DNA of 60,408 nt from an uncultured Saprospiraceae bacterium (GTDB lineage: Bacteria > Bacteroidota > Bacteroidia > Chitinophagales > Saprospiraceae), in contig CALDGQ010000096.1 of the NCBI GenBank assembly GCA_937941765.1, positions 1-60,408 of the forward strand, in the 5' to 3' direction. Positions 16,973-24,421 of this stretch are shown here, piece by piece; position 1 is the first letter of the stretch, and every line of letters begins with the position of its first letter. The position numbers and the translations under genes are program-made. Below the pieces are notes generated by a model. It did not search any database, was not told the origin of the DNA, and was given only the letters and a program-made list of their open reading frames with translations.

Positions 16973-17464
16973 TTGAAAACCGTCTATTTCATTCGACATG
17001 CAAAATCTAGCTGGGACAACCCGGGTTTGAAAGATTTTGACAGACCCCTCAATCACAGAGGTTTACGGGATGCTCCTTTCATGGCAACTGTTTTAAAAAA
17101 TAAAAAAATTGAAATAGACCGGATTATTTCTAGTCCTGCTAACCGTGCTAAAACCACAGCCGGATTTTTTGCAAGAGCGCTCGGTGTGACTGATTTTTTA
17201 GAAGATGAAGTTATTTACGAAGCTTATTCACACGAAGTTTTGGATTTGGTAAAAAGTCAATCTGATGATTTAAATCAATTAATGATTTTTGGGCACAATC
17301 CAACATTTACCTCGATTGCTAATTTATTTTCTACCACTTATATTGCTAATTTACCTACCTGTGGCATTGTTAGAATTGAAGGAGAAATTGATCATTGGAA
17401 AGCGCTCAACGAAGAAACTGCCCGTGTTGTCGATATTTATTATCCAAAACAATATTTCAATTGA
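16973..17464 (+). CDS. SixA-like histidine phosphatase, TTG start
   Basis: 163 residues. Histidine-phosphatase superfamily, SixA-type: the phosphohistidine motif RHAKSSW (R8, H9), DFDRPLNHRGLRDAP, SSPANRAKTTA and the second catalytic His in IFGHNPTFT. Family members begin MKT(L/V)YxxRHAKSSW, which fits a TTG start at 16973; no in-frame ATG lies upstream. It probably removes phosphate from phosphohistidine proteins, or has lost that role. The next gene starts inside its stop codon (TTGA overlap). Confidence 0.88.
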   Translation: MKTVYFIRHAKSSWDNPGLKDFDRPLNHRGLRDAPFMATVLKNKKIEIDRIISSPANRAKTTAGFFARALGVTDFLEDEVIYEAYSHEVLDLVKSQSDDLNQLMIFGHNPTFTSIANLFSTTYIANLPTCGIVRIEGEIDHWKALNEETARVVDIYYPKQYFN

Positions 17465-17781
17465 AGCCATTACTATTCTTTGTTTTAATATGCATCTCAA
17501 TTTTAGGGTGCGAAGAAGAAACACCTCCTCCGTTTTCGAAAGAAAAAATTCAATCAATTCTTATCCAAATTCATTTGACGGACGCATCGGTCACTTCATT
17601 GTTAGGTGAACAAAAAGATAGTATGACGAAGGTGTACTTGGAACAAGTGAAAGAGATAAATAACATTACAGATGTAGAAATAGCGTCTATTTTTACTTAT
17701 CTAAAAGAACATCCGGAATTTGCTGAAGAGATATATGGAAGTATGATTACAGAAGTCAATAAACAACAACGTTCTAAATAA
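17461..17781 (+). CDS. DUF4296 lipoprotein, TTG start coupled to the phosphatase
   Basis: The frame is open further upstream, but the only start that gives a sensible N-terminus is the TTG at 17461, overlapping the preceding stop as TTGA. This yields 106 residues with a lipoprotein signal (LKPLLFFVLICISILGC, lipobox ILGC) followed by EEETPPPFSKEKIQSILIQIHLTDA. The SILIQIHLTDAS segment and helical remainder match DUF4296, a Bacteroidota family of small lipoproteins of unknown function. Translation is probably coupled to the SixA-like gene. Confidence 0.8.
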   Translation: MKPLLFFVLICISILGCEEETPPPFSKEKIQSILIQIHLTDASVTSLLGEQKDSMTKVYLEQVKEINNITDVEIASIFTYLKEHPEFAEEIYGSMITEVNKQQRSK

Positions 17782-17789
17782 AAAAAAGC

Positions 17790-17813
17790 AAAGTCTTCAC
17801 TATAGAAGACTTT
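17790..17813. terminator. Hairpin after the DUF4296 gene
   Basis: AAAGTCTTC (17790-17798) pairs perfectly with GAAGACTTT (17805-17813) around a 6-nt loop, just after the stop codon. An A-run precedes it but no T-run follows on the plus strand, so as a plus-strand intrinsic terminator it is incomplete; on the minus strand it would look canonical. Confidence 0.5.
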
Positions 17814-18062
17814 ACTTAGACTTATGAGAGAATAATTAAAAGGCTATTACAAAGATAGCTTCCTAATGAAGTGCTTTTGAGCAAAAATGTACGAAATGGG
17901 AATATTTTGACCTAGAGTGTATGTTTCAACTAATCAACTTTTTGTATCAAATCATATGAATTAATTCCATGAAAAAAAAATAGTTTTATAAATAACTGCG
18001 AAACAACAGGTTATGTGATTTTTGCCAAATATGTGACATAGTAGATCAAATTAAAACCGAAC

Positions 18063-18740
18063 ATGAATAAGCGTCCTAAAATATTGATAGTCGATGATGA
18101 GGAAGACATAATTGAGATTCTCAAGTATAATCTTGAAAAAGAAAACTTTGAGGTTCGTGGTGCAATGGATGGTGCTGCTGGACTTGAAATGGCACATGCG
18201 TTTAAGCCCGATCTTATCTTACTCGATATTATGATGCCCAAAATTGATGGTATTGAAATGTGTAAGCAAATTAAAGATTCTGGCAAATTACCAGATACGA
18301 TGATTGCTTTTCTAACAGCAAGAAACGAAGATTTTACCCATATTACTGCTTTAGAATCAGGTGGGGATGATTTCATAAATAAACCGATTAGACCACGTGT
18401 TCTAATTAGTCGAGTCAAAGCATTGTTAAGAAGAACTGCAAAAAAAGAGGTGGATGCTATTGTTAATATTAAAGACTTAACAATCGATCGAGAAAAGTTT
18501 TCTGTATACAAAGGAAATCAAGAAATTGTACTAGCGAAAAAGCAATTTGAGTTATTAAATTTATTGATTTCGAAACCAGGAAAAGTATTTTCACGTGAAG
18601 AAATATTTAATAAAATCTGGGGACCGGATGTTTTAGTTGGTGATCGAACAATTGATGTTCACATTAGAAAACTGAGAGAAAAGTTGGGTGAAAACTATAT
18701 TAAAACGCTGAAAGGAATCGGATATAAATTTGAATTCTAA
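18063..18740 (+). CDS. OmpR/PhoB-family response regulator
   Basis: 225 residues. Receiver domain with acidic pair DDEED at 11-15, phospho-acceptor D55 in LLDIMMPKIDG and the conserved Lys in FINKPIRP. A C-terminal winged helix follows (KKQFELLNLLISKPGKVFSREEIF, DVHIRKLREKLGENYIKTLKGIGYKFEF), the PhoB-type DNA-binding domain. The histidine kinase gene lies 345 nt downstream on the same strand, separated by a repeat element. Possible phosphate or envelope-stress control, inferred only from family resemblance. Confidence 0.92.
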   Translation: MNKRPKILIVDDEEDIIEILKYNLEKENFEVRGAMDGAAGLEMAHAFKPDLILLDIMMPKIDGIEMCKQIKDSGKLPDTMIAFLTARNEDFTHITALESGGDDFINKPIRPRVLISRVKALLRRTAKKEVDAIVNIKDLTIDREKFSVYKGNQEIVLAKKQFELLNLLISKPGKVFSREEIFNKIWGPDVLVGDRTIDVHIRKLREKLGENYIKTLKGIGYKFEF

Positions 18741-19085
18741 TTTATATCTTTCTGTTGTTTTAACTTAAGCTAAAATATCTTGCAAATTATTAAACAATTA
18801 TCTAAAATAAACTTAAAGCGTGTTTATTGTGTTGCAAATTCACCTCAATTAAAGCAAAAAACGTGCTTTTGAAGTGGGTGGCGGATTTTAAATGTTCGAG
18901 GGACGAGCCTGCCTGCCGGCATAGGCAGGTTTTTAAAATCTAGAATTTTGTATACTTTTTTCAATGAAAAAGTAATAAAACCAGACTCCTTGAAAATTTA
19001 AATTGAAAAATGATGCTTGTTGATGATCATCTTGTTTTTTCAAAAATCAAAATTTGAATTCTAATTTATACATCAGTATTATAGA
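18741..19085. other. Intergenic region between response regulator and kinase genes
   Basis: 345 bp without a gene. It is largely occupied by copy 1 of the GTTGCAAATT repeat (18831-19000). The final 40 bases before the kinase repeat a piece of the response regulator's 3' end: TTTGAATTCTAATTTATA occurs at 18730-18747 and again at 19052-19069, so the element may have been bracketed by a duplication. Confidence 0.6.
18831..19000. repeat. GTTGCAAATT hairpin repeat, copy 1
   Basis: Starts GTTGCAAATT and contains GGTGGCGGATTTTA, GAGGGACGAG and TAAAATCTAG, all shared with the copy at 38878-39035. GATTTTAAA (18884-18892) pairs with TTTAAAATC (18932-18940). The loop carries an extra 22-bp palindromic unit (CCTGCCT...AGGCAGG, about 18908-18929) that copy 2 lacks. 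Both copies are followed by an ACTCCTTGAAAAT or ATTCCTCGAAAAT motif. Confidence 0.75.
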
Positions 19086-20132
19086 ATGAAAAATCTAACA
19101 CTATTTCAATTAGCTATTTACGCTGCCGCCGTTGTTGCCTTTCTGGTAACAATATCACTTGCTATATTTCAATTTTTCGGAATCGTTTCTTTCCAGTCCA
19201 CAGCTTGGTTGATTATTCCAATTATCATTTTAATTACTTCTTATTTCGTCTTTTCATTTGCTATTAAATGGTTTGTCTATAGAAGAATAAAAGTACTTTA
19301 CAAAACAATTCGTTCTTCAAAAGTCTCCACTCAGAATACATTTCGAGATATCAATATCAACTCAAATATTATGGAGGAAACAGAAAATGAAGTAAGTGCT
19401 TGGGCCTCTGATCGAGAGAAAGAAATCGAGTCTTTAAAAGCTAGCGAGCATTATAGAAGAAATTTTATTGGAAATGTATTCCACGAATTGAAAACGCCCA
19501 TTTTTAATGTCCAAGGGTATATTTTAACATTGCTCGAAGGTGGACTCTACGATGATAACATTAATGTTACATATTTGCAAAGAGCAGCGAAAAATATAGA
19601 TCGACTCAATGCAATCGTTGTTGATTTGGATTATATCAGTAGTCTGGAATTAGGGAGCAAAGAGTTGGTAATGACTACATTTAACATTAAAGATACGGTC
19701 AAAGAAGTGTTCGATGAATTGAACTATATGTTTCAGGAAAAAAATATCACCCCTAAATTTAAAGATGGAATGGAGCGTGGGATGATTGTAAAGGCCGATA
19801 ATAAAAGTATTCAACAAGTACTCAACAATCTTATTTCAAACGCGATCAAATATGGGAAAAATGGTGGTGAAGTGAAAGTGGCATTTTACTCATTTGATGA
19901 ACATATTTTAGTTGAAGTCGCTGATGACGGAATTGGTATTTCTGATAAGCATTTACCACATATTTTTGAACGGTTTTATCGGGCAGATGAAAGCCGATCA
20001 CGCCATATTGGTGGCTCCGGTCTTGGGTTGGCGATTGTAAAACATATCGTTGAAGCACATAATCAACAGGTAATTGTTAGAAGTACCCTTGAAATTGGCT
20101 CAACATTTGGTTTTACATTACAGAGAGGTTGA
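19086..20132 (+). CDS. PhoR-like sensor histidine kinase
   Basis: 348 residues. Two membrane helices (about 10-32 and 40-62) with a very short external loop are followed by a cytoplasmic linker and the HisKA motif NVFHELKTP with H133. HATPase_c boxes: QQVLNNLISNAIKYG (N), VADDGIGIS (G1), FERFYRADESRSR (F) and GGSGLGLAIVKH (G2). The lack of a sizeable sensor domain suggests it reads membrane or partner-protein state. Presumed partner of the response regulator encoded immediately upstream. Confidence 0.92.
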   Translation: MKNLTLFQLAIYAAAVVAFLVTISLAIFQFFGIVSFQSTAWLIIPIIILITSYFVFSFAIKWFVYRRIKVLYKTIRSSKVSTQNTFRDININSNIMEETENEVSAWASDREKEIESLKASEHYRRNFIGNVFHELKTPIFNVQGYILTLLEGGLYDDNINVTYLQRAAKNIDRLNAIVVDLDYISSLELGSKELVMTTFNIKDTVKEVFDELNYMFQEKNITPKFKDGMERGMIVKADNKSIQQVLNNLISNAIKYGKNGGEVKVAFYSFDEHILVEVADDGIGISDKHLPHIFERFYRADESRSRHIGGSGLGLAIVKHIVEAHNQQVIVRSTLEIGSTFGFTLQRG

Positions 20133-20218
20133 TTTCTTTCTAGCGCTATTATTTATTGAACTAAATTGCTGATTCTCAGGCAAAATTTGGAATTTAAGTA
20201 ATAATTAAGATTAAGCAA

Positions 20219-20250
20219 TTTGGATGGAATCTCTATTTTATCTAATTTTG
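20219..20250 (+). promoter_or_regulatory. Putative Bacteroidota-type promoter of the acyltransferase leader
   Basis: TTTG (20219-20222), a 20-nt spacer and TAATTTTG (20243-20250) match the TTTG-N17-23-TAnnTTTG arrangement. Transcription would start near 20255, leaving a leader of about 225 nt before the ATG at 20480. This is the best-spaced promoter of this type that I found in the window. Confidence 0.5.
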
Positions 20251-20270
20251 CGGAAATACTTAAAACGTTG

Positions 20271-20445
20271 GAAATCAATTAATGAGTTGATTTCTTAAGT
20301 TGCATCCCTCTAGAAACAGTGTTTGATTCTTATAGCAAATTTTGTTTGCTGAAAATGAATGGATATTTGTTTTGAAACTCCTCCAAATGATAATATAAGC
20401 ATCTAGAAATAGATGTTATTCCAAAACAATATATTGTTGGAATAA
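20271..20445 (+). promoter_or_regulatory. Structured leader with three hairpins upstream of the acyltransferase
   Basis: Hairpin A: GAAATCAA (20271-20278) with TTGATTTC (20287-20294). Hairpin B: CATCTA-GAAA-TAGATG (20400-20415), closed by a GNRA tetraloop. Hairpin C follows directly: TTATTCCAA (20416-20424) with TTGGAATAA (20437-20445), whose loop contains the palindrome CAATATATTG. C ends 34 nt before the ATG. The set resembles a cis-regulatory RNA, but matches no riboswitch class I recognise. The remainder of the gap 20133-20479 holds nothing else I can name. Confidence 0.45.
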
Positions 20446-20479
20446 AGCTGAAACGGTCTATTTGACTAACAAAATTACT

Positions 20480-21478
20480 ATGCGTCGTCTCGAAATAATA
20501 GAATTCTTAAAAGGGTATGCCATATTTACAATAATGATTTATCATTTTTTGCAGATTCTTGATTTGCCGAATCCTTTTCAGCATTTCATATCTTTTGGAG
20601 GTACTGGAGTTCACTTATTTGTTTTGCTTTCGGGTTTTGGATTATTTTTATCTTATCTAAAAAAACCTACCAATTATGTTACATTTCTGAAAAAACGGGT
20701 ATCGAAAATATATATTCCATATGTTTTCATAGTGATTATTTCTGCGCTAATTTCATTCTTTATTCCATTGTATCAGAATTCTCTATATGCTTTTGGAGGT
20801 CATGTTTTCTTATATAAAATGTTTGACGAAACAATAATCGGTTCATACGGCTATCCATTGTGGTTCATATCTATGATTATTCAATTTTATATAATTTTTA
20901 TTCCGCTTGCTTCTATTGCTAAAAAAATGAAACCAATCGATTTTATAATGTTAGGAATTACGATAAGCTTTATTTGGATTTGCTTAGTGTTGACATTAGG
21001 TAAAGAAACAGAGCGCGTATGGAATAGCTTTTTCTTACAATTTATGTGGGAATTTATTCTAGGAATGGTAATCGCATTAAAATATGCTGAAAACAATTAC
21101 GAGTTCAACTATAATCCGAACAGAATTTATTTATTGGTTCTTGGTATCGTTGGCTGTGTTACCTACGGAGTGTTGGCAATGAAAGGTGGTGTTGTTGGAA
21201 AAATGATCAATGATGTTCCTGCACTGATTGGTTATTCAGCAATTGCAATTTTTATATACAAACTAAAAATTGAAAGCATAAATAAATTTTTCATCTATTC
21301 TGGTCACATATCATTCTCAATTTATTTACTACACACTTTGATTTTAAGTATCGCATTGATATTTACTAATGGTGCTTACATTAGTATTGTTTTGTGTGTC
21401 TCTTTAGTGCTTATTTATTTAGCCTCATTTTATTATCAAAAGGTAATTCTTAGCGTTTATCGTTTCTTGAAAATTTGA
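20480..21478 (+). CDS. Acyltransferase-3 family membrane protein (OafA/YrhL-like)
   Basis: 332 residues from the ATG at 20480; a TTG at 20462 is a less likely start. The opening RRLEIIEFLKGYAIFTIMIYHF contains the catalytic-type His in the first helix, characteristic of acyltransferase-3 proteins. About ten hydrophobic helices follow. Such enzymes move acetyl or other acyl groups onto exopolysaccharide, O-antigen or peptidoglycan sugars across the inner membrane. No glycan genes are adjacent, so the acceptor cannot be inferred. Confidence 0.85.
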   Translation: MRRLEIIEFLKGYAIFTIMIYHFLQILDLPNPFQHFISFGGTGVHLFVLLSGFGLFLSYLKKPTNYVTFLKKRVSKIYIPYVFIVIISALISFFIPLYQNSLYAFGGHVFLYKMFDETIIGSYGYPLWFISMIIQFYIIFIPLASIAKKMKPIDFIMLGITISFIWICLVLTLGKETERVWNSFFLQFMWEFILGMVIALKYAENNYEFNYNPNRIYLLVLGIVGCVTYGVLAMKGGVVGKMINDVPALIGYSAIAIFIYKLKIESINKFFIYSGHISFSIYLLHTLILSIALIFTNGAYISIVLCVSLVLIYLASFYYQKVILSVYRFLKI

Positions 21479-21495
21479 TAGCTGAAAAGAAAAGA

Positions 21496-21542
21496 ACCAA
21501 TCTTCTCGCAGTACTACATTCACGTAAAACAAAAAGATTGGT
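21496..21542. terminator. Possible bidirectional terminator
   Basis: ACCAATCTT (21496-21504) pairs perfectly with AAGATTGGT (21534-21542) over a 29-nt loop, between the convergent acyltransferase and helical-repeat genes. The long loop and lack of a T-run make this tentative. Confidence 0.4.
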
Positions 21543-21567
21543 CCAGAATAAAATATCGATCGATTTA

Positions 21568-22812
21568 CTATTCCTCAATCGCTTCCATCACTTCTCTATA
21601 ATGATGTGAAGAACTAATATTTTTCGCTACTTTTTTATAAGCGTCTATCGCAGATCCTTGATGATCTAAAACATCATCTGCCAATTCCTGAAGTGCAGCA
21701 GATAGATAATGATCAGATGATAGATTTTCTAAAACAAAAATCAAATCCGTCAATTCCTTTTCATTTAGCTTTTGGGAATCAACAATATTATCTACGATTT
21801 CATAGAAATAATGACCGCTATCAATGTTAGCTAATGCTTTGTACATAGCAGATAAACTCTTGGAACCTAATTTGTGATGGTCCATAATGTCATCCAAAAT
21901 TTCGTTTTTATGATGACCAGAATCTGTCACTTCCATAGATCGGGTAATTAAAATTGCAAGCGCATCATCTGATAAGTCTCGTTGTTCAGCTATATCTTCA
22001 ACTGCTTCGGAAATGTGATGACCCGACTTAAAAGTAGAAATCAAATCCATAAGATCTTTCACTTGTTTTGCATCCACTTCTACATGACGCACATAGTCCG
22101 ATAATAAATCTGCTTTGAAATGACTAGATTTCATTGATTGGATGGCATTCAAGTATTGTGCTTTGCCATGCTTAGACTTTAATATTTTTCTATGATTATT
22201 TTCAAATACATCAGAGATAAAATGTTCGCTACTCAAATGTTTTAAGACAAGATGAAGCGTCTGCTCCATTTCCGATTCTGTCAAATCTTGGTCTAATAAG
22301 AAATCAAAATATTCCTTTTTTAAGTGATCATCCTTTTTTGATTCCATTTCATTCAAAAGCGCATTAGCACCTCCTTTTTTATACATTCTTTTCATTTTGG
22401 CTTCACCGCCTAAATTAGTGGTACTGACAATGATTGGTAACATCTCTGCCATCCAATTTTGTCCTTCAGGTATATAAGGTACTTTTTTTCTACCGATAAA
22501 AAACTCATGAGTTAAGTTTCCATTTCTATCTGCGTTAATCGTTACTTTTTTCTTTTTGCCAAATTGCTTTTTAGTAAACTCGAAATATCCATTGTCAGAA
22601 ATACTTATAATTGCTGTATTGTCATCGGATATTTCCAAACTTCCTTGATGCGTTAATTCGAAAGAATTTTTTCCATCATTGACTTTAATATGGGTCTCAT
22701 TATTTGAAATAATAATCGCTCTATTTTGACAAGTTGCGAATAATGGAATCAACATTAACAAGGTCAATGCAGTAATGTTAGATAGACTTTTTGATGAGGT
22801 TAAGATAGTCAT
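21568..22812 (-). CDS. Secreted helical-repeat protein with S-(G/S/D)-H-(H/Y) repeats
   Basis: 414 residues. Possible signal peptide or N-terminal anchor (about 10-28, LTLLMLIPLFATCQ). Residues 30-115 look like a beta-rich domain. From about 180 to the C-terminus there are roughly seven units of 35-45 residues, each with a marker such as LSSEHF, MKSSHF, FKSGHH, TDSGHH, IDSGHY, LSSDHY or ISSSHHY, followed by an amphipathic helix. Similar SDYY-type repeats occur in proteins near M56/BlaR1-like or anti-sigma genes, but no such neighbour is present. I do not recognise a catalytic site; function unknown. Confidence 0.7.
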   Translation of the reverse strand: MTILTSSKSLSNITALTLLMLIPLFATCQNRAIIISNNETHIKVNDGKNSFELTHQGSLEISDDNTAIISISDNGYFEFTKKQFGKKKKVTINADRNGNLTHEFFIGRKKVPYIPEGQNWMAEMLPIIVSTTNLGGEAKMKRMYKKGGANALLNEMESKKDDHLKKEYFDFLLDQDLTESEMEQTLHLVLKHLSSEHFISDVFENNHRKILKSKHGKAQYLNAIQSMKSSHFKADLLSDYVRHVEVDAKQVKDLMDLISTFKSGHHISEAVEDIAEQRDLSDDALAILITRSMEVTDSGHHKNEILDDIMDHHKLGSKSLSAMYKALANIDSGHYFYEIVDNIVDSQKLNEKELTDLIFVLENLSSDHYLSAALQELADDVLDHQGSAIDAYKKVAKNISSSHHYREVMEAIEE

Positions 22813-22873
22813 GATTTATGATTTTTATTAAATGATATGTCAAATATGGATTTTAAATTCTGGACTTGCAAAT

Positions 22874-23056
22874 AAAATGGAGTAACTTTTTTAAATTTTG
22901 AAAAGTTTAACATTAATTTGTAATTGAAATGTTATTAAATTTACCTTTGATTAAGTTGACTTATGTTTGAATTTTGAAAAATATAAAATGGAGTGATGAC
23001 TTCATTTTATTTTTCTTCCTTTTCAAATTCCCATTATCGAACATGGAGTGTCCGAT
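22874..23056 (+). promoter_or_regulatory. Candidate upstream activator sites for the sigma-54 efflux promoter
   Basis: The decamer AAAATGGAGT occurs at 22874-22883 and 22985-22994, with variant AACATGGAGT at 23040-23049. The second lies in an inverted repeat (AAAATGGAGT, GATG, ACTTCATTTT, 22985-23008). The third lies in another (ATCGAACA, TGGAG, TGTCCGAT, 23036-23056). All three fall 60-250 bp upstream of the sigma-54-like promoter, the usual range for NtrC-type enhancers. Assignment to the regulator encoded in this operon is inference. Confidence 0.4.
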
Positions 23057-23116
23057 ATCGTACAGTATTTGAAATAGTGAATTATTTAAATCATTGATAG
23101 TCAATGTGTTAATTAT

Positions 23117-23132
23117 TGGCACACCGATTGGA
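23117..23132 (+). promoter_or_regulatory. Near-consensus sigma-54 promoter
   Basis: TGGCAC (23117-23122), 5 nt, then TTGGA (23128-23132), against consensus TGGCAC-N5-TTGCA. The -24 half is perfect; the -12 half has GG in place of GC. Predicted start near 23143 leaves about 14 nt before the adaptor ATG at 23157. The operon itself encodes a sigma-54 activator, which makes the match more credible. Confidence 0.5.
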
Positions 23133-23156
23133 CTTTATAAATTAAATAATAACCAA

Positions 23157-24401
23157 ATGGATCGAGTACTTACAAATTCAGAACAATCAAAAAACAAGTT
23201 CAAAAAATTTTTCCCAGCAATTTTTGTAATTGGATTGCTTGGAGGTGCATATTATTTGATGAAAACAACTTTTACAAAAAAAGCAAAAACAAACGAATTA
23301 CATGTTGTAAAAGTAGAAAAAGGAAACATCCGAAAAACGCTAACTGCTACTGGAACAATCGTTGCTGCTTCCGAAAGAATTATCAATGCACCTGTGTCAA
23401 CGGAGATAGAAGATGTGTTGATTTCAGCAGGTGCCAATGTGAAAAAAGGAGATTTGATTTTAAAGCTAGATCAGGAATATACCGCTTTGGAATATGAAAG
23501 TTTAAATGACGAATTGTCGCTAAGGAAAAACAATATTGAGAAATTAAAATTGCAATTTGACAAAGATCTTCGTGATTTAGATTATCGAGACCAAATCAAA
23601 GCGCTTGAATTAAGTGAATTGAAAACACAAGTTAGTGATCAAGAAAGGTTGTTGAAAATCGGTGGGGCTACTGCTGAAGAACTAGAAGCGGCTAAATTAA
23701 AATTGAGTATTTCTAAAATCGAAAAAAAGTTGTTGGAAAATGATTTGCAATTCAAGCGTCAAGTCAATTCAACAGATAAAAACAATCTTCAATTAGAATT
23801 TGATATCCAGTCTAAACGATTAAAGCAATTGGGTCGAAAGTTAAAAGAAACAAGCGTCACCTCTCCTCAAAATGGAGTCATCACTTGGATCAATGAAGAT
23901 ATCGGAAAGACAGTTCAAGAAGGGGAACCACTTGTGAAAATTGCAAATCTAGATCGCTTCGAAATTCTAGCATTGACTTCTGACAGAAATAGCAAAGCAT
24001 TGCAAGTTGGGTTGCCAGTCGAAGTTCGTGTGGGCAAAGAAAGATTGAAAGGGGAGATTACTAGAATTCTTCCAGAGGTCGAAAATAACACAGTGAAATT
24101 TTACATCTCCTTAGAAAAAAATAATCACCCATCACTTAGACCAAATCTTAGAGCTGAAGTTTATATTATCACGAGCAACAAAGAAAATGTGCTTCGAGCA
24201 AAAAGAGGAAATGCCTTGAAAGGAGCACCAGATCAATTTATATACAAAATTGTTGACAACGAAGCTGTGAAAACAAGAATTAGTAAAGGTTTAATAAGTA
24301 GTGATTATTTCGAAATAACAAGTGGTTTACAAGTAGGTGATAAAATTATCATTTCAGAAACAGAAGAATTTGATCATATGGACCGATTTGTAATTGATTA
24401 A
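23157..24401 (+). CDS. Periplasmic adaptor (membrane-fusion protein) of a tripartite efflux system
   Basis: 414 residues from the ATG at 23157; the longer frame from 23094 would run through the proposed promoter. One membrane anchor (about 19-36) is followed by a lipoyl/biotinyl-like half (VVKVEKGNIRKTLTATGTIVAAS), a long coiled-coil hairpin (about 105-215, Lys/Glu/Leu-rich), the second lipoyl half (TSPQNGVITWINEDIGKTVQEGEPLVKI) and beta-barrel domains. It would link the ABC permeases in the inner membrane to the TolC-like channel encoded next. HlyD/MacA class. First gene of a seven-gene operon. Confidence 0.9.
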   Translation: MDRVLTNSEQSKNKFKKFFPAIFVIGLLGGAYYLMKTTFTKKAKTNELHVVKVEKGNIRKTLTATGTIVAASERIINAPVSTEIEDVLISAGANVKKGDLILKLDQEYTALEYESLNDELSLRKNNIEKLKLQFDKDLRDLDYRDQIKALELSELKTQVSDQERLLKIGGATAEELEAAKLKLSISKIEKKLLENDLQFKRQVNSTDKNNLQLEFDIQSKRLKQLGRKLKETSVTSPQNGVITWINEDIGKTVQEGEPLVKIANLDRFEILALTSDRNSKALQVGLPVEVRVGKERLKGEITRILPEVENNTVKFYISLEKNNHPSLRPNLRAEVYIITSNKENVLRAKRGNALKGAPDQFIYKIVDNEAVKTRISKGLISSDYFEITSGLQVGDKIIISETEEFDHMDRFVID

Positions 24402-24421
24402 TTCTCCAACTTAAACTAGAA

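Noticed and set aside
18586..18601. TTCACGTGAA palindrome resembling the parS core
   Set aside because: It matches only about 12 of 16 parS positions and encodes the highly conserved VFSREE segment of the PhoB-type response regulator, far from parAB; most likely coincidental.
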